Positions 34,390 to 43,183 of a DNA stretch of 64,000 nt are shown here, piece by piece. The stretch's first letter is position 1. Each line of letters opens with the position of its first letter. The DNA lies in assembly GCA_014874455.1 (NCBI GenBank), contig JADBJL010000023.1, forward strand, positions 1 through 64,000, in the 5' to 3' direction. A program made the translations under genes and the position numbers. Source of the DNA: Thermomicrobiaceae bacterium. Lineage in GTDB: Bacteria; Chloroflexota; Chloroflexia; Thermomicrobiales; Thermomicrobiaceae. Under the pieces are notes generated by a model, which saw only the letters and a program-made list of their open reading frames with translations, was not told the DNA's origin and did no database searches.

Positions 34390-34408
34390 GGTCTAGACAT
34401 CTAGACCA
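34389..34408. promoter_or_regulatory. GntR/UTRA operator
   Basis: TGGTCTAGA (34389-34397) and TCTAGACCA (34400-34408) are perfect inverted 9-bp arms with a CA centre. The half-sites match the TGGTCTAGACCA-type sites of HutC-subfamily regulators such as DasR and NagR. It overlaps the last base of the -10 box, so bound repressor would block RNA polymerase. The GntR gene itself starts 18 bases later. Confidence 0.82.
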
Positions 34409-34425
34409 AAGCAGCGAGCGGAGCG

Positions 34426-35148
34426 GTGACGGTGACAGTTCCCCTCTATATCCAGATCCGGGAGGCGCTGGCCGAGCGCATCCAGTCGGGCGAGTGGCCG
34501 CCGGGCACGCGCATCCCGGCCGAGCGCGAGCTGGTCGCCGAGTTCGGTGCCAGCCGCGGTACCATCCGGCAGGCCATCAGCGACCTCGTCAGCAAGGGGC
34601 TCCTCCGGCGGGTGCAGGGCAGCGGCACATATGTGGCCGACCCGAAGGTCGATGTCCCGGCGCACCTGTTGCTCAGCTTCACCGAGACCATGCGCCGCCA
34701 CGGGCTCGAACCCGGCGCCCAAGTGCTCTCCGTCGAGACCATCCCGGCGAGCCGCAAGCTCTGCCAGCTCCTCAACCTCTCGCTGGGCGATCAGGTGTAC
34801 CGCATCGTCCGGCTGCGCACCGGCAACAACCAGCCGGTGGCGCTCGAGTACTCGCACTTCCCGGTGAAGCTCTGTCCTGGCCTCGATCGCTTCGATCTCC
34901 AGCGCCGCTCGATCTACCGGATCCTCGACGAGGAGTACGGCCTGGCGCTGGTGCGCGCCGAGCAGACATTGGAGCCGACGCTGGCCCGCCGCTTCGAGGC
35001 CGAGGTGCTCGGCGTGCCCGAGGGAACGCCGCTGATGCTCTGGGAGCGGTTGGCCTTCACCTCCACCGGGCTGCCGGTGGAGTACGCCAAGGATCTTTAC
35101 CGCGGTGATCGTGTCCGCTTCCGGGTGATGTTGCACTTGCCGGGGTGA
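34426..35148 (+). CDS. GntR-family (HutC/UTRA) repressor of polyol operon
   Basis: The 240-residue protein starts at GTG 34426; GTG 34432 is an alternative. The winged helix (PLYIQIREALAERIQSGEWP, ELVAEFGASRGTIRQAISDL) fills residues 7-72. The UTRA ligand domain (LLLSFTETMRRHGLEPGAQV, YRILDEEYGLALVRAEQTLE) fills 85-235. Perfect half-sites of this subfamily lie over its own promoter, so it probably represses itself and the downstream genes until a sugar phosphate or polyol phosphate binds. It is followed four bases later by the next gene. Confidence 0.92.
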   Translation: MTVTVPLYIQIREALAERIQSGEWPPGTRIPAERELVAEFGASRGTIRQAISDLVSKGLLRRVQGSGTYVADPKVDVPAHLLLSFTETMRRHGLEPGAQVLSVETIPASRKLCQLLNLSLGDQVYRIVRLRTGNNQPVALEYSHFPVKLCPGLDRFDLQRRSIYRILDEEYGLALVRAEQTLEPTLARRFEAEVLGVPEGTPLMLWERLAFTSTGLPVEYAKDLYRGDRVRFRVMLHLPG

Positions 35149-35152
35149 CGCC

Positions 35153-36634
35153 GTGGGCGCGATTCCTGGAGCGTGCGACTACGACTACCTGATTGTCGGC
35201 GCGGGTGTCATCGGCTGCGCCATCGCCCGCGAGCTAGTTCGCTCCCCGGTGCGCGTCGGAGTGGTGGAGCAAGGCTGGGATGTCGCCGAGGGGGCCAGCA
35301 AGGCCAACAGCAGCATCCTGCACACCGGCTTCGATGCCAAGCCGGGGACGCGGGAAGCCAGGCTGGTCGCCGAGGGCTGGTGGCTCTGGCAGCAGGAGGC
35401 GCCGGAACTCGGTGTCCCGATCCTCCGCACCGGCGCCGTGATGCTTGCGCTCGATGAGGAACAGGCGCAGGAGCTCGAGCGCTGGCGGCGCAACGCCTTC
35501 GAGAACGGCGTGACCGACGTCGAGCTGCTCACGCGCGACCGGGTGCTCGCTCTCGCCCCGGCCGCTAACCCCGCTGTCGTCAGAGGACTCTTCGTGCCGC
35601 GCGAGAGCGTGACCTGCACCTTCACTGCCACCGTCGCGCTGGCCGAGCAGGCGGCCGTGAACGGTACTGTCTTCCACTTCGGCCACCGGGTGACCGGCAT
35701 CGAGCGCAGTCCGGACGGCTCCTACCGGGTGTTGACGGATCGCGGCCCGCTCACCGCACGCTGGCTTATCGACGCCGCCGGTCTGTGGGCGGACGAGATC
35801 GCCCGCTGGGCGGGCGCTGACGGCCTGGTCATCACCCCGCGCAAAGGCGAGTTCCTGGTGCTCGACAAATCGGCCCGCGCGAAGGTGCCACTCATCCACC
35901 TGCCCGTTCCCACCCCGATCTCCAAGGGCATCCTGGTCGCGCCGACCGCGAACGGGAACGTGCTGCTCGGCCCGACCGCCGAGGATATCGGCGACAAACG
36001 AGACCTGTCCGTAACGGCGAGTGGGCTCCAGCGCGCCCGCGAGGGGGCGCTGCGGCTGGCCCCGGCGCTCGCCGACGAGCCGGTGATCGCCACCTACGCT
36101 GGCCTGCGGCCGGCGAGCTCGGCCGGCGACTACGTGATCGAGATCCATCCCCGCGACCGGCTTGTCCTGGCCGCCGGTATCCGCTCGACCGGCCTCTCAT
36201 CGGCTCTGGCTGTGGCGCGGGAGGTGGTGCGTGGCCTGCTGGAGGCCGGCGAGCCGCTGGCGAGCAGCGAGTCGCCGCTCCGGCCTCGCCCGCGTCGGAG
36301 CTGGGCGCCGGGCCAGCCGCGCCCGTGTACTCGGCCCGAGCTCGTGGCCGCCGATCCCTCGTATGGCCGGGTGCTGTGCCTGTGTGAACTGGTCAGCGAA
36401 GGGGAGATCCGGGAAGCCCTCCGAGCACCGATCCCGGCGACCACGCTCGACGCGATCAAGAAGCGAACCTGGGCCATGGCCGGCCGCTGCCAGGGCTTCT
36501 ACTGCACCGCCGCCATCCTCCAGTTCATGAGCCGGGAGCTGCGGGTGCCGGTCAGCGGGCTGACCAAGTCCGGGCCGGGGAGCCCGGTCGCCGGGCCGCC
36601 GGTCGCGTCGCGGGGGAGGCGCGGCCATGGCTGA
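35153..36634 (+). CDS. GlpA-like FAD dehydrogenase with BFD [2Fe-2S] domain
   Basis: The 493-residue protein has a DAO-type FAD fold (YLIVGAGVIGCAIARELV, then GASKANSSILHTGFDAKPGT) matching glycerol-3-phosphate dehydrogenase GlpA. The C-terminal 90 residues form a BFD-like [2Fe-2S] domain with Cys in CLCELVSEGEI and AGRCQGFYC. It should oxidise glycerol-3-phosphate or a related polyol phosphate and pass electrons to the adjacent flavoprotein. The next gene starts before its stop (8-base overlap). The GntR gene upstream and the kinase downstream support a polyol-phosphate role. Confidence 0.88.
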   Translation: MGAIPGACDYDYLIVGAGVIGCAIARELVRSPVRVGVVEQGWDVAEGASKANSSILHTGFDAKPGTREARLVAEGWWLWQQEAPELGVPILRTGAVMLALDEEQAQELERWRRNAFENGVTDVELLTRDRVLALAPAANPAVVRGLFVPRESVTCTFTATVALAEQAAVNGTVFHFGHRVTGIERSPDGSYRVLTDRGPLTARWLIDAAGLWADEIARWAGADGLVITPRKGEFLVLDKSARAKVPLIHLPVPTPISKGILVAPTANGNVLLGPTAEDIGDKRDLSVTASGLQRAREGALRLAPALADEPVIATYAGLRPASSAGDYVIEIHPRDRLVLAAGIRSTGLSSALAVAREVVRGLLEAGEPLASSESPLRPRPRRSWAPGQPRPCTRPELVAADPSYGRVLCLCELVSEGEIREALRAPIPATTLDAIKKRTWAMAGRCQGFYCTAAILQFMSRELRVPVSGLTKSGPGSPVAGPPVASRGRRGHG

Positions 36635-37907
36635 GCAGCCGTCGATCCCCGAGCGGCAGGTGGACGTGCTGGTTGTCGGCGCCGGGCCGGCCGGGCTCGG
36701 TGTAGCGGCGAGGCTGGCCGGGCTGGGCGTCGCGCCGCTGGTGCTCGACCGCGAGCCGGTGCCGGGCGGGCTGCCGGCGCAGTGCGAGCACCCCGGCTTT
36801 GGCCTCTGGGCCTTCCGGCGGCTGATGCCTGGTCAGGAGTTCGCGGCCCGGCTCGTGGAGCGCGCCGTCCGAGCCGGGGTGCGCCTGGAGACGGACGTCA
36901 CTGTCCTGGAGGTCACACCAGATCGGACGGCGCTCGCTGTCAGCCCCTCCGGGATCGTGCGCTATCGGGCCCAGGCGCTGGTGCTGGCGACCGGCTGCCG
37001 GGAACGGCCGCGAAGCGCCCGGCTGATACCCGGCCCCCGGCCGGCGGGCGTCTTCAACACCGGCGTGGTGCAGCGCTTGCACACCTTCCTCGGGCTGCTG
37101 CCCGGTCGGGAGGTCGTGATCGTCGGCTCCGACGACATCAGCCTGGTGGCTGCCCGCACGCTGGCGCAAGCCGGCTGCCGCATCGCCGCGGTCGTCGAGG
37201 AACGGCCATACCGGCAGGGCTACCTGGTCAACGAATGGTGGTCGTTGCGCAGCCAGCGCATCCCGCTGCGGCTGGGGCACCGGGTGCTGCGCATTCTGGG
37301 CGACGGACGGGTAGCTGGAGTGGAGGTGGCGCTATGTGACGCGACGGGGACACCGCTGGCGAACCCATACGAGATCCCGTGCGACACGGTCATCTTCTCA
37401 GGCGAGTTCGTCCCGGAGGCGACGCTGGTCGCCCAGGCTGGCATCCCGGCCGATCCGCGGACGGGGGGTGGGCCGCTGGTCGACCAGGAGTTCCAGACGG
37501 AGCTGGCCGGCATCTTCGCCTGTGGCAACCTGGTGCACGCAGCCGATCCGGCCGACTACGCGCTCGTGGACGGCGAGCGCGCGGCGCTGGGCGTCTGGCG
37601 CTACCTGACGTCTCCGCCGTCCGGCGGGGAACTGGTGCAGCCTGTCCTGCCTGGCCAGCAGGTGCGGGCCGTGGTGCCGCAGCGGCTGCGCTGGTCTGGC
37701 GAGCGGCTCGATCCGGTGAGGCTGGCGGTGCGAGTCGAGCCAGCGCTGCGCGCCGTTCGGCTGCGCGCCATCGTCGCGGGCCAGCCCTGGGGCTGGTCGC
37801 TGGCGCCAGCGGCCAAGCCACACCGCAGCGTCTACCTGTGGCTGCGCCCGGCGCGCCCGGGAGACGCGCCGATCGTCGTCGAGGCTCGGGGATGGCCGAT
37901 CGTGTAG
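36627..37907 (+). CDS. pyridine nucleotide-disulfide type FAD oxidoreductase, partner of GlpA-like enzyme
   Basis: The 426-residue protein starts at ATG overlapping the upstream stop. It has an N-terminal FAD motif (VLVVGAGPAGLGVAARLAG), the ATG motif VLATGCRERPRSA, a second nucleotide-binding motif (REVVIVGSDDISLVAARTLA) and a C-terminal FAD block (GIFACGNLVHAADPADYALV). Such proteins pair with GlpA-like and HcnC-like dehydrogenases as second subunits. With its neighbour it probably forms a membrane-associated dehydrogenase delivering electrons to quinone. It lacks the redox-active Cys pair of disulfide reductases. Confidence 0.85.
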   Translation: MAEQPSIPERQVDVLVVGAGPAGLGVAARLAGLGVAPLVLDREPVPGGLPAQCEHPGFGLWAFRRLMPGQEFAARLVERAVRAGVRLETDVTVLEVTPDRTALAVSPSGIVRYRAQALVLATGCRERPRSARLIPGPRPAGVFNTGVVQRLHTFLGLLPGREVVIVGSDDISLVAARTLAQAGCRIAAVVEERPYRQGYLVNEWWSLRSQRIPLRLGHRVLRILGDGRVAGVEVALCDATGTPLANPYEIPCDTVIFSGEFVPEATLVAQAGIPADPRTGGGPLVDQEFQTELAGIFACGNLVHAADPADYALVDGERAALGVWRYLTSPPSGGELVQPVLPGQQVRAVVPQRLRWSGERLDPVRLAVRVEPALRAVRLRAIVAGQPWGWSLAPAAKPHRSVYLWLRPARPGDAPIVVEARGWPIV

Positions 37908-37961
37908 CAGGGGATGACGTCTGACCGCGTGGCTACAGCGCGAGTGGGGGGAGGAAAGACG

Positions 37962-39554
37962 ATGAGCGCGACGCAACGACTGTTCGTCCGGCAGAGTTCG
38001 GGCCTGGTGCGGACTATCAGCGCCTTCGGCGCCATGGTCTTCGGCGTCCACTGCATCAGCCTGTCCTCGTCCGGGCTGATCCCGTTCTCCTGGGTCGCCT
38101 CGGTCTGGCCGGGCGCCTCGATCATCGGCGTGCTGACGGTGGCGATGATCCTCGGCCTGTTTCACGCGTACACCTACGCGTCGATCGGGGCCGCGATGCC
38201 TCGCTCCGGTGCCGACTACGTGCTCGCCAGCCGGATTCTCAACCCGACCCTGGCCTTCGGGGCGAGCTGGGTACTGGCCCTCTTCAGCGGCGTGGTCGCC
38301 GGCGGCCTGATCGCCTGGATCCCCGGTACGGCGCTCCCGACGCTGCTCCGGACGATCGGCATCCTGTTCGACAACCAGACGGCGACAGACCTGGCGACCT
38401 GGTCGGCTTCCCCGACCGGCATCCTCGTCATCGGCACCGCCTGCGTCCTGCTGACCTGGGCCACCATGCTCTTGCCTACCCAGACCATCGTGCGCATCCT
38501 GGAGGTCGGCTTCTTCCTCGGCCTGGCAGCCTGGGCGGTGATCTACTTCGCGCTGGCGACCGCCTCCGGGCCGGAGGCGTTCCAGAGCGCCTGGGATCGC
38601 TTCATGGGAGCTGGCTCCTTCGCCAGCCGCATCGACCTCGCGCTGCAGGCCGGCATGGAGTACTCGCCCAACGTGGCCATCATGACGCTCGCCGGGCTGA
38701 TCATGGGCTTCTGGATCTACTACGGCTACTACATCCCCACCTTCTTCGCTGGCGAGGTGAAGGAAGCCCACCGTAACCTGCTGATCGGCGCGTGGTCGGC
38801 GCTCATCATCACCTGGCTGATCTTCTCCGCGGCCGACCTGCTGCTGGAGCGGCTGGTACCGCTGGAGTGGATCGCGGCCGAGGGATACCTCTACAACAAC
38901 ACCGACACGTTCGCGATGCCCTGGATTACCTTCTATGCCTCGATCCTGCGGCCGAACGTGCTGGTGGTGGGCTTGATCACCATCGGCTGGGTCTACACGT
39001 TGATCAACCTGGCCCAGACCTACTTCTTCTACACCAGCCGGATCATCTTCTCCTGGGCGTTCGACCGGATCATCCCCAGCGGGATCGCCTACGTCCACCC
39101 GCGCGTCGCCAGCCCGGTGGTGGCGGTCACGCTGATCGCGATCCTGGCCGAGATCGGCGTGCTCGACGCCGCGACGCGCGGCATCCTGGCGACCCAGCTC
39201 CACTTCGTCTTCTTCGCGGTGATCACCCAGATCGTCCCGGTGCTCGCCATCACGCTCTTGCCCTTCCTGAAGCCTGACCTGTTCGAGACGGCACCGCGCA
39301 TCGTGCGGGCCAAGCTGGGCTCGCTGCCGGTGGTGACGCTGATCGGGGCGATCACGCTGGTCTACCTGGGCTGGATGATCCTCGCCTCCTTCCTCTTCCC
39401 AGCGGTGGGCGGTGGTATCGGCCGTGGCACGATCCTGACCTTCCTGCTGATCTTCCTGATCGGTATCGCCGTCCACGTGGCCAGCCGGCTCTACCGGCTG
39501 CGGCGTGAGGGCGTGGATCTCGCCTGGACGTTCCGTGAGATCCCGCCGGTGTAG
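37962..39554 (+). CDS. APC-superfamily permease
   Basis: ATG 37962 follows GGGGAGGAAAG; the frame also has an ATG at 37914 that lies inside a hydrophilic, unlikely stretch. The 530-residue protein has about twelve membrane helices. The first helix (LVRTISAFGAMVFGVHCISL) and YTYASIGAAMPRSGADYVLASRI are the APC/amino-acid-permease consensus. It is unusual for an APC protein to sit in a polyol operon. Either the carried compound is an amine-bearing polyol derivative or the operon works on a glycerol-containing amine compound. It is not a GlpF-type channel. Confidence 0.87.
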   Translation: MSATQRLFVRQSSGLVRTISAFGAMVFGVHCISLSSSGLIPFSWVASVWPGASIIGVLTVAMILGLFHAYTYASIGAAMPRSGADYVLASRILNPTLAFGASWVLALFSGVVAGGLIAWIPGTALPTLLRTIGILFDNQTATDLATWSASPTGILVIGTACVLLTWATMLLPTQTIVRILEVGFFLGLAAWAVIYFALATASGPEAFQSAWDRFMGAGSFASRIDLALQAGMEYSPNVAIMTLAGLIMGFWIYYGYYIPTFFAGEVKEAHRNLLIGAWSALIITWLIFSAADLLLERLVPLEWIAAEGYLYNNTDTFAMPWITFYASILRPNVLVVGLITIGWVYTLINLAQTYFFYTSRIIFSWAFDRIIPSGIAYVHPRVASPVVAVTLIAILAEIGVLDAATRGILATQLHFVFFAVITQIVPVLAITLLPFLKPDLFETAPRIVRAKLGSLPVVTLIGAITLVYLGWMILASFLFPAVGGGIGRGTILTFLLIFLIGIAVHVASRLYRLRREGVDLAWTFREIPPV

Positions 39555-39610
39555 GAGGCGGACGCTGGAGGTGACGGCGCGATAGCTCGGCAGTGCTGGA
39601 GGAGTGGCCG

Positions 39611-40567
39611 GTGAAGCTGTTCCGGATCGTGTACTCGTCGGACTTCCATGCCTCAGAGCTGGTCTTCCGCAAGTTCCTGAGCGCCGGGCTGATGTACCAG
39701 GCGCAGGCGCTGGTGGTCGGCGGCGACCTGACCGGGAAGGCGCTGGTGCCGCTGATCCGGGTCGACGGGCGCTACGAGGCGGTCATCGCTGGTGTCCGTC
39801 GAGAGGCGGAGACCGAGGCCGAACTGAAGCAGCTCCGACGGCTGATCGCCAACGTGGGCTACTACGCCCAGGAGATGACCCCGGACGAGGCCCGCTACTA
39901 TGCCGAGCACCCGGCCGAGCAGCTTCAGCTCTTCCGGCGCGGGATCGAAGAGCAGCTCACGCGCTGGCTCGAGCTGGCCGAGCAGCACCTGCGGCCCCGT
40001 GGCATCCCGCTCTACCTGATCCCGGGCAACGACGACCCGCTCTTCGTCGACGAGATCCTGGGTCACAGCTCCAGCAGCATCGTCAACGTCGATCGACGCC
40101 GGATCGAGCTGGCCGGCGGGGAGTACACGCTCGTGGGCCTCGGGGTGAGCAACGAGACCCCCTGGCGCTGCCCGCGCGACTGGCCAGAGGAGCGAATCGA
40201 GCTGGAGCTGCGCCAGCTCCTCCAGCCGGTGCCAGCTTGCGAGCGGGCTATCCTGCTGGTGCACGTGCCGCCGTACGACTCCGGGCTCGATACGGCACCG
40301 GCGCTCGACCAGGAACTGCGCATCCGCTATGCCGGCGGGCAGGTGCTGATGGAGCCAGTCGGGTCGCGTGCTGTCCGGCGCGTCATCGAGGAGTTCCAGC
40401 CGCTGCTCGGGCTGCACGGCCACATCCACGAGTCGCCGGGCTTCCGGAAGCTGGGCCGGACGCTGTGCGTCAACGTCGGGAGCGAGTACGCCGAGGGTAT
40501 CCTGCGGGCGGCGATCGTCAACCTGGAACGTGGCAGGGTGAAAGGGTACCTCCCGATCTCGGGCTAG
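39611..40567 (+). CDS. calcineurin-like metallophosphoesterase
   Basis: GTG 39611 follows GGAGGAG by six bases; 318 residues. Metal motifs are YSSDFHASE (DxH), VVGGDLTGK (GGD), YLIPGNDDP (GND), LLVHVPPYD and the GLHGHIHES (GHxH) block. It should hydrolyse a phosphoester. In this operon a hexitol or glycerol phosphate, or a phosphodiester of glycerol, is the likely substrate, which is inference. A long helical insert (residues 60-125) between the second and third motif is distinctive. It lies 56 bases after the permease gene. Confidence 0.88.
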   Translation: MKLFRIVYSSDFHASELVFRKFLSAGLMYQAQALVVGGDLTGKALVPLIRVDGRYEAVIAGVRREAETEAELKQLRRLIANVGYYAQEMTPDEARYYAEHPAEQLQLFRRGIEEQLTRWLELAEQHLRPRGIPLYLIPGNDDPLFVDEILGHSSSSIVNVDRRRIELAGGEYTLVGLGVSNETPWRCPRDWPEERIELELRQLLQPVPACERAILLVHVPPYDSGLDTAPALDQELRIRYAGGQVLMEPVGSRAVRRVIEEFQPLLGLHGHIHESPGFRKLGRTLCVNVGSEYAEGILRAAIVNLERGRVKGYLPISG

Positions 40568-40617
40568 CGGCCGGCCCGGCGTCAGGTCGTCGCGCGCAGC
40601 GTCAGAAGGAGCCGGAT

Positions 40618-42099
40618 ATGGACGTCGTTCTCGGCATCGATCACGGCACCACGCGCACCAAGGCGCTGGCCCTCGACCGCAACATGCGGATTGTCGCGGA
40701 GGGAGCTGCCGAACTGCCCCAGCACTTTCCCCGGCCCGGCTGGGTCGAGCAGAGCCCGCAGGACATCCTGGAGACGACGCGGGCCGCGATCGCGAGTTGC
40801 CTGGCGGCGCTGCCGGCTGAGGCGAGCATCGCTGGGCTGGGGCTGGCGAACCAGGGCGAGACCGTCCTGGTCTGGGATCGCGAGACCGGGCAACCGGTCT
40901 ACCCGGCCATCGTCTGGCAGGATCGGCGCACAGCCGACCGCTGCGCCGAGCTGGCTGCGGCCGGCCACGACCGGCTGGTGCACGAGCGTACCGGGCTCTA
41001 CCTCGATCCCTACTTCTCGGCGACCAAGGTCTGGTGGATTCTCACCCACGTGCCGGCCGCGCAGCGCCTGGCCCGCGCCGGCCGGCTGCTCGTGGGTACG
41101 ACCGATGCCTGGATCCTCTGGAACCTCTCTGGCCGCCGCCTGTTCGTGACCGACACGACCACCGCTTCCCGTACCGCGCTGCTCAACCTGCGCACCCTGA
41201 CCTGGGATCGCGACCTGCTCGACCTCTTCGAGATCCCGCGAGCGGTGCTGCCGGATATCGCGGCGAGCACCGGCGTCGTCGGCGCGGTGGAGTTGCCCGG
41301 CTGGCCGGAGCCGGTGCCGGTAGCCGGGCTGGCGGTAGACCAGCAGGCGGCGCTCTTCAGCCACGCCTGCCTGGAGCCGGGGATGGTCAAGGCGACCTAC
41401 GGTACCGGCACGTTCGTGCTGATGCAAATCGGGCCGGAGCCACGCCTCTCCCAGCACGGCCTGGTGACGACCGTCGCCTGGACGCTCGACGGCGAGTCGA
41501 GCTACGCGCTCGACGGCGGCATCTACACCACCGGCGCGGCAGTGCAGTGGCTCGTCGAAGGCTTGCGCATCCTGGAGCGGCCCGAGCAGAGCGCCGAGGT
41601 GGCGCGCTCGGTTCCCGACAGCGACGATGTCTATGTCGTCCCGGCCTTCTCCGGCCTGGCCGCGCCCTACTGGGATCCGCGAGCCCGCGGGCTGATCATC
41701 GGGCTGACCCGCGGCACGAGCTGGGCGCACGTGGTACGCGCTACGCTGGAGGGGATCGCCTACCGGGTGCGGGATGTGGTCGAAGCGATGGAAGCCGACG
41801 CCGGGGCACCGCTCCAGGTGCTCCGGGTAGACGGCGGGCCGACCCGCAACCCCTTCCTTATGCAGTTCCAGGCCGATGTGCTGGGAGTTCCGGTCGAAGT
41901 CGCCGAGACGACCGAGGCGACGGCGCGGGGTGCGGCGCTGCTGGCCGGGCTCGGCCTGGGCTGGTGGACGACAGGCGACGTGGCGGCGAGCTGGCGGCCG
42001 GCGGCACGTTACGAGCCAGCAATGAGCGAGGGCGAGCGCGAGCGCCGTTACGCGCGATGGCGGCGCGCCGTCGGGCGTGCCCGCGAGTGGGCCGGGTAG
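40618..42099 (+). CDS. FGGY-family kinase, glycerol kinase-like
   Basis: ATG 40618 follows AGAAGGAG; 493 residues. The ATPase motif GIDHGTTRTKALALD, QHFPRPGWVEQSP, IVWQDRRT, GTTDAWILWNLSG, TDTTTASRTALLNL and the adenosine motif (FSGLAAPYWDPRARG, RVDGGPTRN) all match glycerol kinase. DNPMRT-like residues for glycerol binding are conserved in outline, so glycerol or a similar short polyol is phosphorylated with ATP. It ends the operon that begins with the GntR gene; the product should feed the GlpA-like dehydrogenase. Confidence 0.9.
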   Translation: MDVVLGIDHGTTRTKALALDRNMRIVAEGAAELPQHFPRPGWVEQSPQDILETTRAAIASCLAALPAEASIAGLGLANQGETVLVWDRETGQPVYPAIVWQDRRTADRCAELAAAGHDRLVHERTGLYLDPYFSATKVWWILTHVPAAQRLARAGRLLVGTTDAWILWNLSGRRLFVTDTTTASRTALLNLRTLTWDRDLLDLFEIPRAVLPDIAASTGVVGAVELPGWPEPVPVAGLAVDQQAALFSHACLEPGMVKATYGTGTFVLMQIGPEPRLSQHGLVTTVAWTLDGESSYALDGGIYTTGAAVQWLVEGLRILERPEQSAEVARSVPDSDDVYVVPAFSGLAAPYWDPRARGLIIGLTRGTSWAHVVRATLEGIAYRVRDVVEAMEADAGAPLQVLRVDGGPTRNPFLMQFQADVLGVPVEVAETTEATARGAALLAGLGLGWWTTGDVAASWRPAARYEPAMSEGERERRYARWRRAVGRAREWAG

Positions 42100-42123
42100 C
42101 CGCCGCTCGTCGTGGTCGCGCCG

Positions 42124-42885
42124 CTAGCCGCTCGCCTGCTCGCGGATGGCGACCTCCTGCGGGAGGAGGTCTTCGCGGATATCCTTCTCGAACTGCTCCA
42201 GGTGGCAGCGCATCGCCTCGCGCGCCTGCGCGGGGTCACCCCGAGCGATAGCGGCATAGATCGCTTCATGCCCCTCCAGCGACCGCCGCACGCGCTCGGG
42301 CGTCCGGCCGGTCAGGCGCCAGCCGCTGAAGAGCACCTGCGAGAGCGGGCGGCGCGCCTCGCGCAGCAGCCGGTTGCGCGCTGCGGCCATGATCGCCTCG
42401 TGGAACGCCACGTCGTGCTGCACGAAGGTCGAGGAGTCGTGCACGACCTCACGCATGGCCCGGAGCTCGGCCTCCATCGCCTCCAGATCGGCCGGCGTGC
42501 GCCGCAGCGCGGCCAGCTCGGCGGCGGCCAGCTCCAGCACCTTGCGGAGTTCGAGCACCTCGTCCAGCCAGTCCACCGCTTGACCCGAGCGGACGCGCTC
42601 GAAGAGGATCAGCGGGTCGAGGTGATCCCAGGAATCGGGCGGTTGGATCCACATGCCGCTCCCGTGCCGAACCGTAATCAGACCTTTCGACGCCAGCACC
42701 CGTACCGCCTCGCGGATGACGGTTCGGCTGACGCCGAACTGCCGCGCCAGCTCAGGCTCGGTCGGCAGTGCTGTCCCCGGCTGCAGGGCGCCGCTGACGA
42801 TCTGCTGCGCGATCTGCTGCACGACGCCTTCGTGCAGGCGCGCCTGGTTCACCGGGCGGTAGGTCGTGGATCGGGAAGCGCTCAA
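42124..42885 (-). CDS. FadR-subfamily GntR regulator
   Basis: The 253-residue protein starts at TTG 42885 with a weak ribosome site, so the start may be a little downstream. The winged helix (TALPTEPELARQFGVSRTVI, VLASKGLITVRHGSG) fills residues 20-85. The all-helical FCD ligand domain follows (VLELRKVLELAAAELAALRR, HDVAFHEAIMAAARNRLL), with His/Asp metal residues. It is divergent from an enolase-superfamily gene, whose promoter carries a FadR-type dyad, so it probably controls that gene. It is convergent with the kinase gene of the polyol operon. Confidence 0.9.
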   Translation of the reverse strand: MSASRSTTYRPVNQARLHEGVVQQIAQQIVSGALQPGTALPTEPELARQFGVSRTVIREAVRVLASKGLITVRHGSGMWIQPPDSWDHLDPLILFERVRSGQAVDWLDEVLELRKVLELAAAELAALRRTPADLEAMEAELRAMREVVHDSSTFVQHDVAFHEAIMAAARNRLLREARRPLSQVLFSGWRLTGRTPERVRRSLEGHEAIYAAIARGDPAQAREAMRCHLEQFEKDIREDLLPQEVAIREQASG

Positions 42886-43058
42886 GGTTGGCCCCGCTTT
42901 CTGCGATCCTCTCTCAGGCCATGCCTAGCCGGGGTCGAGTCACTTCGCTCTGACCACGAGCCGGGCGTTCATGGCCGGTGTCCTCTCCCCTGCCTGACAG
43001 TATCGCACATTCGCTGATCTCTCGCCGGAAATGCCGCGATCGCTCGCGGCTTTCCCGC

Positions 43059-43087
43059 TTGACGCGCGCGACGCCGGCCACTATGCT
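43059..43087 (+). promoter_or_regulatory. promoter of enolase-superfamily gene
   Basis: -35 TTGACG (43059-43064) and -10 TATGCT (43082-43087) are 17 bases apart. Transcription should start near 43094, where the operator begins. Confidence 0.7.
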
Positions 43088-43094
43088 GAACTAT

Positions 43095-43117
43095 ACTCAT
43101 CGTATCACTCGATGAGT
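43095..43117. promoter_or_regulatory. FadR/GntR-type operator
   Basis: ACTCATCG (43095-43102) and CGATGAGT (43110-43117) are perfect 8-bp inverted arms with a 7-base spacer. The centre contains GT-N3-AC, as in FadR-subfamily sites. It lies directly downstream of the -10 box. The FadR-type gene 210 bases away, divergently transcribed, is the obvious candidate to bind it. Confidence 0.72.
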
Positions 43118-43183
43118 CGCCCTCCTTCGTGTTGACAGGAACCGGACTCGGGCAGCCGATCAGCGGCTGGAGCGAGGTGCGAG

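Noticed and set aside
37398..39476. Long minus-strand open frame over the flavoprotein and permease genes
   Set aside because: Asp/Arg/Gln-rich shadow of two well-supported plus-strand genes.
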